A DNA stretch of 64,000 nt, from assembly GCF_963678975.1 (NCBI RefSeq), contig NC_089280.1, positions 21,411,368-21,475,367 of the forward strand. The letters run 5' to 3'. The translations under genes and the position numbers were made by a program. Shown piece after piece: positions 55,634 through 64,000 of this stretch; the first letter of the stretch is position 1, and each line of letters begins with the position of its first letter. The stretch is from Dysidea avara. Taxonomy: Eukaryota; Porifera; Demospongiae; Dictyoceratida; Dysideidae. The notes beneath the pieces are model-generated. The model was not told the DNA's origin, made no database searches, and saw only the letters and a program-made list of their open reading frames with translations.

Positions 55634-58600
55634 ATGGCGCTTTTAACGCTGATAGCTCGTTCAACGGATGGTCTACCGCTGTCATCGTCTATCGAAAGTG
55701 ACGAACAGGTAAGCCTGGTGTTAACGTGGGGCTGTATGTAAAGCGTGTGTGTTCTTGTAAACGTGTTTCTAGTCCGGAAAGAACTTGACGGAGTTTCAAA
55801 GTCAGGCGAAGGCAATATTCCGTAAGCTGTCTCCACAGTCACCACCAAGATGTAGTATAGAGAGTCCTCCACTAGTTTTCCAGTAAGTTTATACTTTTAC
55901 TGTTTGTAATTTAACACACCTACACTGACAGTTATGTTATTGAAAGTGAGATATGTTATCTGGTGCTATGTGAGCCCTCCTATTCCCCAAGACTGGCATT
56001 CAGTTACCTGCGTAGTTTACATGAAGCATTTAGTCAACAACATGGTCATGAAGTGCACAAAGCACAACGTCCTTATCACTTCATTGAGTTTGGTAAGTGT
56101 GTGTATAGTGTGCGTACATGTGCATATTGTTGTGCATGCATGTGTAGTGTGTGTGTGTGTGTGTGCGTGTGTGTTGTGTGTGTGTGTGTGTGTGTTCTAA
56201 TAATTTATTTGTGTATAGTATAATTGGGTGTGGTAGCAACATTAGACAAAATGTTCACCAATAGACAACCGGTGACAAGATGTGGCAACAATGGTACAAT
56301 GTATTAGAAATACTGCTAGCTTTTGGTGATATTACGTGAGTATGTTGAAGATATCCACAATTAGAGAATGCCTAAAAAGTATTTTGTAATGCAGTCCTTG
56401 TATGTGTTATTGGTTCCTATTGGAGTTTTAGTTGTGTAGTTTGTATTGTAAAACTTGTTTTCATAGCTCGTAGAACCCTTTTGGACAAGGCAACATAGGA
56501 CCACTAATTCTGTACTTCATTGTACTGTGTACAATTATCCCTTTGGGTTGAAGAATAGATACAGTACAGTATATTGTAATAGCCAACTAACTGTGGCCAA
56601 TAATGATGGGGTGATGTTATGATTTTGTGTTTATGCAGTTGTGTGCTCCCTTCTCTTTCTGAGTGTTTTATAGTTGGTTGTGTACATGGGTAGGTACTGT
56701 TTATTATGGAATTGAACGTCAAGATATTAGCATGATGTGTACAAGGTCTGGTGACTGGTCATACCAATCTAAACATGCCATTTTAAAAATCTTGACCATG
56801 GTGCAGCAACCTCCTATTGGTTTCACTGTACTGTACCTTGCAGGCAGAATATTAAGCTAGGGGGAGTAAGTTGTACCCTGGGGGTTTAGTAGTTCTATAG
56901 GATTCTGAGAGATCACCATAAGTGTGCTTTGTGCACTCCAAAATGCAACGCATGAGGTTTCTAGGGGGATCTGGGAGCATGCCCCCCCTCCCCCCCCCAA
57001 AGGAAATAGTAATTAACTGTGAAGATTCATGGTATACGTGAAATTTTATTGTGATGCCAGTGAATATTGGCCATGTGATTATACAACTTTGGGAAATACC
57101 ATCAATCAATCATTTTCATCTGTAATTACATACTGTATTAAGGCTTTAGGTATAAACCAAGAGGGGGTGGGGGCACTCCCTAGATTAACCCTACTTTGAT
57201 AATGTTATGTTACAGAAAGTTGCACAAGATGAAAGTAAACAGTGAAACCTATATACAGTGAAATCTGTATACAGTGAAACCTGTATACAGTGAAACCTGT
57301 ATACAGTGACCTAGTTAGACAGGTTTCACTGTATTATTGATTACAACAGCAGGATGAAACACTGCTTTACCTGCACCTGTCCTATACAAATCCCTCAAAT
57401 TTTTTCATGCATTTCAATTTTAATACTGCGCTTGTGACATGACTGTGCGTGAGAAATCACTGTAGGGCATAATGGGGCATACTGCATATGTGATTGTGCA
57501 ATCAAACTTGGTGTCTGATTTTAAGACAGTACGGAGAAATTTTTTGTCATATTTGCAAGGAGCATGGTACCACAACTTAAATAGGAACTGTAAAGGAACA
57601 TATTGTGTTAGGGTGGTGAAGAGAAGCTCTGTGAGGGTCCCATACTGCATATTGGGTACAATTGTGTATATTACAGGTTATTTTTTCTAGATTCAAATTG
57701 AGGATGATAATTGAATATTCTGTAATAAGTGGTTTATATTGCCCCTCATTAAGGTACTGAGATAGAGCGACTCAAGAAGGCCCACTCTGAGAACCAGTCT
57801 CGTGGTCAACTGGGCCGACTGGCTGATGAGCTACAAGGAGTACAGAAGATAATGATTGATAATATCGATGCTGCTCTGAACAGAGGAGAACTGATATCAG
57901 GTATGACTCACTTCCTAACTGAAAGATTCCTCTGCTGTAGTTCCATGTGGTTTCATGTTGACATTTACAGTGAAATGTCACTTAGTGTTTTCCTCTTTAA
58001 TAAGACCACCTCTTTATAGTGGACATTTCAAGTGTGTCCCAAACATAGCTAAGGTGTACTTCATGACCTCATTAAGTATGTTAAAGCATAGCCACGAGTG
58101 CTATATGAAAAGTAAAGCACTCGGCTTGGCCTTGATGCTATCGGCCACGCACCTTGTGCTTTATTTTTCATATAGCACTCGTGGCTATACTTTAGATGAT
58201 TTATGGAACTTTCTAGTCGTGTAGCTTCACCATACACTAGGACTCATAATTAACATGCATTGCACGAACTATTAGCAGCCTGAATGCACACAAATTAGTT
58301 TAACAAAGTAACTTGCGCGTACTGTAGTTCACCATAGTTTGGCATGGTAGACATTCATCATGTATTTTGCTTGCAACCCACAATCAATTCTATTGTGAGT
58401 CACATGGTGAAATATTTCTGCGATATCTCCAGGACTTGTCCGTTTACATTAACAAACATAACAGCAATGTTACCTTCTCCCACCCATCATCGAAACATTT
58501 AGGTATGTCTATGAAAGCAATCCAGTGGTAGAACTCATATTGGCTGGGGTGATTGATCACTCAGTGCGACGAGGCTATCAGCCTTCACTGGCTTGGGTGA

Positions 58601-59599
58601 TTAGTTATACTGACATGAGCCCCGCAGGCTATTAGCCTGCACTAGAGCACGTGGGCAATTGTGGTGGTTGATGAAGCACGGTTGGCCGACTGAGAGTGTA
58701 TTTTATGAAATTTAAAGTACACTTTCTCTTTGATCTTGCCCACGCAAAGTTCTATAATAACTATTATAGTGACCATGTCAAGTAGGTTACAAAACATACT
58801 AAGGTGTACTACGTGGCCTCATTATTAAATATATCTGCTTATTGCAGACATCTTGTGTTAGGTCCCAAGTTCACACTGATAACATTTATCACATCACTGG
58901 TTCACTGTTGACAAACTGTAGGATTGGATAGAAAATACACAGCTAATGTTATCCACAACACTTGCATCCATGTGTGTGAGCACGTGTTTAGCACGTGTTT
59001 AGCACAAAGCGGCACATGTTGGCAAGTAGTGTACACACTTTTCATTTTCAGTCAACTTATTATAGTTCTAAGTTGTTCCTTATCCTATTCTCTTCTATAG
59101 TCTAGAAAGAAATGATGTTTAACCAGAAGTTGTGTTCCAGCCTATTTCTGTGGAGCTCTTACTCATGTTTGTCAGTCTTGTGCTGTACAGACGTCGCTCC
59201 AGGAGAAGTGTCACTTGCTCTCTTCCTATTTTACTTGTGAATCCATGTCTTCCAAAGTTCCAATACAACTTTGCTTCTGAAAAAGAACATCTTCCTTTCT
59301 CATTGTCACATTAAATATTCTCAAAGTTGGTATATAGGTCTCTAGATTTTATATAAAAGTTCCACTATATAGGGTACAATGTTATGACACACACATTTTA
59401 TTAGGGTACCTAATAATGCTGATTATTGCATTTTGTTTTTTTAGATTTGGCAGACAAGACAAGGACATTGGCAGTTGAATCAAAGATGTATGCTAAAGAG
59501 GCAAAGTTTTTGAACTTGAGGACATCACTTGCTGCCAAAGCAGCTATAGTTGTAGTGATTATACTAATTCTCATTTTCCTGAGGTTCTGGTTGTTCTGA
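55634..59599 (+). CDS. SEC22: SEC22 vesicle-trafficking SNARE, five exons
   Basis: Join 55634-55708, 55773-55882, 55932-56092, 57754-57900, 59445-59599: 648 nt, 215 aa, the same length as human SEC22B. All junctions are GT/AG, with phases 0, 2, 1, 1. The N-terminal longin domain starts MALLTLIARSTDGLPLSSS and includes FQSQAKAIFRKLSPQSPPRC, FHYVIESEICYLVLCEPSY, LAFSYLRSLHEAF and RPYHFIEF. The R-SNARE motif spans about residues 130-190 with LGRLADELQGVQKIMIDNID; Asp takes the zero-layer position, where most R-SNAREs have Arg, as is normal for SEC22. Then comes a C-terminal anchor (AAIVVVIILILIFLRFWLF). It mediates fusion of vesicles between ER and Golgi. Intron 3 has (TG)n at 56144-56197 and an 18/16 bp tandem block; intron 4 has MITEs. 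Confidence 0.96.
56144..56197. repeat. (TG)n microsatellite in SEC22 intron 3
   Basis: About 25 TG units with CG and TT interruptions, starting roughly 50 bp after the exon 3 donor. Confidence 0.95.
57235..57320. repeat. 16 bp tandem repeat resembling a transposon end
   Basis: About five copies of CAGTGAAACCTGTATA, followed by the inverse ACAGGTTTCACTGTA at about 57320-57335. The unit looks like a Tc1/mariner-type terminus that became tandem. Confidence 0.8.
58081..58195. mobile_element. foldback MITE in SEC22 intron 4
   Basis: TAAAGCATAGCCACGAGTGC, then TATATGAAAAGTAAAGCAC, is inverted as GTGCTTTATTTTTCATATAG followed by CACTCGTGGCTATACTTTA. Arms are about 40 bp with a short centre. Confidence 0.85.
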
Positions 59600-59927
59600 A
59601 GATGTTATATATATATATATAGTAGATCACAATTACTTGTATATTTAATTGTTGTAAAGTATTGGATGTGTCATGTGCACCAGATAAGAATGAAGGGAAA
59701 ATGTTTGTGGCAAATGAGCTTGTAACTGTAGCTTTACTGGTCATCAAAAACTCTAAATTGAGGGGGCGAGTTAAAAAGTTTGGCTAATGTGCAGTCACTG
59801 TAATTGAGAATAGTTACCGTACTGTTTTGGTATTTACAATTTCTTAGTGACTCATGAAATGGTTTGCTTTGATTCATAATGTCATATCTGACTATCCTCC
59901 TATACACTGGGGAAACACATTACATTA

Positions 59928-62900
59928 GGCCACTCCAATAGGTAATTATGTTTCTGGTCCTTTGAAAATCAGTTTTAGGTGTGGGCGGAATTCAGCAACA
60001 AAGCAACAATGAAGTGACTGCTCCATTAGAGTATTTTTGTGATTTAATTGACTGTTCTATTAGAGTATATCGATCCGTACTATGCACGTCACTCTGCCCA
60101 TTTCTTGCAGGTTTTCACCGATAAAATGCAAATTATGACACTTAGATTTAGCATACTTGTTGCAGCCCAATATTTATTTCTGAAATCCAGGTTTTTCACG
60201 CGGGATTGATTGATTGATAAGTTTAACCTCTCAATGATCGGCACAGCCGCTCTTCCTCATTGGAGGGACATACATACAAGCACATACATAAACATATACA
60301 TACAAGTAAAATACACACAGTACAATCCAAACATACATAATAACAGAACAATAATACGCATACAAAAGAAAACAAAAAAAAACAATAATACAACACACGT
60401 GTACGTAAATTATATGCAACAATTACAAAATTATTCAAAAGACAAAAAATAAGTATTGGTGGCATCATAAAAGTTTGTAAATGACATTGGTTCCTTCAAT
60501 CTAGGGGGCAGATTGTTCCATACTACAATACCTTGATGTCTAGCATACTTCTGAGAGATAACCGGGTTCGATTAGAATTCGCAAAATATGATGGAGTTCT
60601 GGTGTTGTAAGATGTACGGTTTCCAAACTCTTTTGGTGGTACGAACATGATTCCTCTGGCTGCATGATATTGATGGAACATTACACAAGCTAAATGAAAC
60701 TGAATGAGCTGGGTAACCTTAAGCCAACGTAACTCTTGATGATAGTCAGATAAATGATCATTCCTATTCAAGGAAAACACAAGTCGCACAGTATGGTTCT
60801 TAAGTTGTTGTAGACGCAGCAGCTGATTCTGACTCAAAGATGGACCCCATACAGACAGTGCATACTGCATATGAGACATAACTAATGAGTCCATCAGTAA
60901 TTTAATCAAGTATGAAGGAAGGACATGTCTGTGATGATTAATCAAATAAAGGTAGTAAGCCATCTTCTGACATGTACGTGAAACCTGATCAGACCAGCTC
61001 AATGTTGAATCAAACATAAGACCCAAATATTTCTGTTTGGTAGCAACTTGCAGTTTAACATCATCTACCATAATATCAGGGTAAGATTGATTTTTTTGAC
61101 GACGTGTGTGGAACCAAATTACACAAGATTTCTTAATGTTTAATTGCATCCTATTATCTACTAACCATGTCTGAACATTGTGTAATTGTCTATTCATACA
61201 AGTAGCCACAGTCAGAGGATCTTTGCCGCAACAGATTAAAGTAGTGTCATCTGCATACTGGAGAAGTACTCCATCAGAAACAGTTGAAGGTAGAGTATTA
61301 ATGTATATCATGAACAGCAATGGCCCCAAAGCACTGCCCTGAGGTATACCACCATACATCATCTTCCAGGAAGAAAACTTTCCTTGACATTTAACACGGT
61401 GAAATCTATTAGTCAAATAGTTCTTAAACCAACTCAATGCAGTATTCGACACACCCAACTCAGAAAGTCTTTGAAGCAATATACAATGGTCCAGCGAGTC
61501 AAACGCTTTCTTCAAGTCTAAAAAGGCAGCACAAACTGCATTACCCGAGTCAATTGAATTAGAAATAATATCAACAGCTACTCTTAGAATATCCTCAGTA
61601 GACCATCCAAACCTGTATGCCGCCTGATGGGAATGTAACTGTGCAGTACTCTCTAGATACCTAGACAATTCAGTAGCTACTAACTTCTCCAAAACCTTCA
61701 CAACTGCTGAAAAAACTGCTATTGGCCTGTAATTAGTAGCATCATCTGTAGAGCCACCCTTATGTACTGGAGTGATATGAGACTTCTTCCACTACAGCGA
61801 AATGACACCTGTCCGAAGTGATTCATTATACAATGCAGTAAGTGGCTCAGTTATCTCATTAGATATCTCCTTTAAAAAACGTGTAGACAAGCCATCAGGA
61901 CCAGTGGCCTTAGTGGTATCTAATGATGACAAATAGGACAAAACAGTAGAAACAGAAATCTCTGGGAAAACAAACTGGCTAAAAATATCTGCTGTGGAGT
62001 GAGATAGTAAATCATATTCACCAGCACTTCTGTGCTGCTTAGTAACAGCAATATTCTGAAAGTGATCATTAATTACGCCTAGAGACAACCACCTTCTTTA
62101 ACTACTTGTCGACCCAAAACAGAGTTTACTCGTGCCCACATTTGTGTAGCCATCTGCGGACAAGATTTCACCTTGGTTATTGATGACTTCAGATAGTCTA
62201 TTTTAGCTTGGCGTATGGAGGCTTTTAACTCATTTTTCATTCTGCGATAAATATCCCCATCACTATCAGACCCCGACTTTTCAAAAGCTTGCTTTGCCTT
62301 GTTCTTTGCCCGTATTCTTGCTAAGATATTTTTACTAAACCATGGAGTAGGTCTTCTTGCTTTATGAACAGTAACCTTTTTAAGCGGCAAAAACCTGTCC
62401 AAACATTCCTGCAATAATGTACAGAAAAAAAACCCATTTATCATTGGTATCATCAAAAATGTTCATGGCGTGCCATGGAGCAGAACGCAGGGCATCCCGT
62501 AGTTTATCCCAGTCACATGTCCTAAATGATCTAATATGACGAATACTTGGTAGGGGTCTCACAGTTCTAAGTTAACAACCTGTACCTTATGATCACTAAG
62601 TCCGCATGTTTGTTGTAAACTAGAGACAGGGATATCCTTGCTGGTAATAACATGGTCAATCAAAGTTGTAGAATTTTCTGTAACACAAGTGGGTTGACAA
62701 ACATGTTGCTGAAGGTAAAAATCCGATAACAAATTACTGTAGTTTTCTTTATCACAAGAAGTGGACAATAAATTGATATTAACATCACCAACAATAACAA
62801 ATGAATTTACATGAGGTAGCAGTCCCTGCAGCACCAAACGAAGGTCCTCAAAAGCTGACTTAACACATACTGACGGTGAGCGATATATAGACACGCAATT

Positions 62901-63300
62901 TGATGAACTTTACAAGTAATTAAACAACAACACACGTTTAAAACAGAGCAGTCTTTTGCCACACTTCTGCAAACATCAGTCTGTTGAGGCTGAAGGTCAG
63001 AGGATACAAACAGTGATGAGCCTGGTAGAAACTTAGTTGAGGGGTGAGATCGCGGGAGCAACCGGGAATGAAACCCCTTGTACCCACTAAAGATTGGTAA
63101 CAATGAATCATCTCTAAGCCATGTCTCACTGCAGCACAGTATTGTAGGTGAGTACGTTTGCCTCTTGTGCTGGGGGTGGTAGGAAAGGGCATTACATTTA
63201 GCCCGGGAATTGTAGGTGAGTTTTACCCATGACATGTATTTCTAAAATTTCACTTTATGCGGGCGGTGGACCAGAAACATAATTACCAATTGGAGTGGCC
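59928..63300. mobile_element. PIF/Harbinger-like TIR element interrupted by a LINE
   Basis: The left end GGCCACTCCAATAGGTAATT (then ATGTTTCTGGTCC) is inverted at 63268-63300 (GGACCAGAAACATAATTACC then AATTGGAGTGGCC), flanked by TTA at 59925-59927 and 63301-63303. Without the LINE (about 60200-63240) the element would be about 330-390 bp, close to the related MITE at 36803-37192. The left segment has two copies of the 27 bp motif (60015 and 60049-60075). Confidence 0.8.
60225..63235 (-). pseudogene. CR1/L2-like LINE, endonuclease plus reverse transcriptase, degenerate
   Basis: On the minus strand the APE-type endonuclease comes first (63235-62565): SPTILCCSETWLRDD, VSIYRSPS across a frameshift, SFVIVGDVNINLLS, TLIDHVITS and GLSDHKVQVV. 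A linker (62560-62090) follows with ARRPTPWFSKNILARIRAKN. The RT (62088-60523) has SLDTTKATGPDGLSTRFLKE, NYRPIAVFSAVVKVLEKLV, AAFLDLKKAFDSLDHC, GGIPQGSALGPLLFMIYIN and LLQYADDTTLICC (catalytic ADD), then an AYYLYLINHHRH-type thumb. Lesions: one in-frame TAG at about 61795 and frameshifts near 62890, 62565, 62450 and 62085. The 3' UTR is TATG-rich with GAGGAAGAGCGGCTGTGCCG, ending in an ATCA-type tail near 60205. Dead copy; the RT alone is almost open. Confidence 0.88.
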
Positions 63301-63303
63301 TTA

Positions 63304-63572
63304 TGTTCAGTTTGTGTGGGAGGCATATCGTAAGCAAGTTTGATTCTTGAGCCCCCCAGTTGGGGTGTGGCTTGTATTCACGTGATATTTCGAAAAGGGC
63401 GTATCAATACCTGTAAATGGCCAGCAACGTGACTACGAGTCAGCGTCGGAGTAAGAGAATATCTCAAAGCAGTGAGCCATTTTATAATATTTATTGTCGA
63501 CTCTATGTTTACTCTGGGGTAGCTAGCTACAATGAGGTTCTGTTTTTCATCAGATGTACAGTGCGGAGGATT
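63304..63572. other. no recognisable gene
   Basis: Spacer. The minus-strand ORF at 63378-63692 partly covers a MITE and is not a credible protein. Confidence 0.3.
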
Positions 63573-63573
63573 G

Positions 63574-63675
63574 TTAGTCTCGCGTAGCCAGACCCTATTT
63601 CTCCACACGGCACTTGTTGATTGGAAATTATAAGCGCCTGCTCCGAAAGGGTCTGGGGACTCTACAATAGAAAAG
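63574..63675. mobile_element. small AGTCTCGCG-family MITE
   Basis: AGTCTCGCGTAGCCAGACCC at the left and GGGTCTGGGGACTCTA at the right pair imperfectly. The GATTGGAAATTATAAGCGCC core, followed by TGCTC, is shared with 37499-37700. Confidence 0.75.
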
Positions 63676-64000
63676 TTCTGCCAGCAAATCACCTCTGGAT
63701 GGGTGAGCGTTGATTGGCCCTAGACCACTTTCACAAGAGGTGTGAATGACCACAGTTGGCTTCATCCTCAGCTAAAGGCAAGGCTTTAGCCTGTTCAGAC
63801 TCTACAACCAAGGAATAAGAGCTATTAAATTTGTTGTAACGAGCGTGATCGTGTCTGAGATGTGAGGTGAAATATACAGTTTTGCCTCCAGACTGGCATA
63901 CAACTCGCAGAGAAAACAACAAGCCGGGAAGGTAAAAGTTCTTATAGCTATGCATACTGCCATTTCTCTGCTCAAGCTGTCTGCATGGAGGTGCATGCAA
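63676..64000. other. window end, unassigned
   Basis: A minus-strand ORF is open from 64000 to 63731 (contains ESEQAKALPLAEDEANCGHS) and may be a partial exon running off the edge. I do not recognise it. Confidence 0.25.

Noticed and set aside
55934..56223. Cys/Val-rich readthrough ORFs after SEC22 exon 3
   Set aside because: They continue through the donor GTAAGT into a (TG)n repeat; the spliced SEC22 frame explains the coding part.
60210..60468. ORFs in the LINE 3' region
   Set aside because: TATG-rich untranslated sequence gives open frames by composition only.

Overview
The window reads as animal nuclear DNA, most likely from a demosponge. It is AT-rich, has spliced genes with canonical GT/AG introns, and is very dense in transposon debris. 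It encodes an NLR-type protein whose NACHT flank (a WPP-x-HP box and a GAPGIGKT P-loop) and paired Death-domain exon resemble the large NLR families known from sponges such as Amphimedon. The species cannot be fixed from sequence alone. No prokaryotic features, tRNA, rRNA or CRISPR were found.

Four gene families can be supported. (1) A Death exon (3742-3981) and a long NACHT-LRR exon (23610-28231) are phase-compatible and probably form one NLR gene with a 19.6 kb intron full of transposons. (2) A complete three-exon SRD5A3-type polyprenol reductase gene (46264-52683, 308 aa) lies among three dead copies of itself (32619-33510, 39010-41600, 55261-55610). (3) A complete five-exon SEC22 SNARE gene (55634-59599, 215 aa) starts a few dozen bases after the most decayed reductase relic. 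(4) A rhodopsin-like GPCR pseudogene lies on the minus strand (33591-34573), split by a 139 bp hAT MITE.

Layout. 1-3.7 kb: a coding scrap at the edge and MITEs. 3.7-23.6 kb: the presumed NLR intron, holding Ty3/gypsy fragments, a DUF4371-type hAT transposase cut in two by a 4.8 kb block (a satellite-bearing element plus a near-perfect palindrome), a Mutator/YqaJ-like element, and a nearly complete 2.5 kb hAT element with an 8 bp target duplication. 23.6-28.2 kb: the NLR body. 28.2-39 kb: repeats, a gypsy integrase remnant, a reductase pseudogene, the GPCR pseudogene, and a 0.93 kb TATG microsatellite joined to a LINE 3' end. 39-55.6 kb: the reductase cluster with its insertions. 55.6-59.6 kb: SEC22. 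59.9-63.3 kb: a Harbinger-like TIR element carrying a degenerate LINE. 63.3-64 kb: one more MITE.

The reductase (dolichol synthesis for N-glycosylation) and SEC22 (ER-Golgi SNARE) both act in the early secretory pathway, but the sequence offers no evidence of co-regulation. The most unusual structures are a mobile element that carries a 31 bp satellite with a 247 bp higher-order period, a 27 bp motif shared by elements with unrelated termini, and a TIR family with 5 bp target duplications, one copy of which sits inside a reductase exon.
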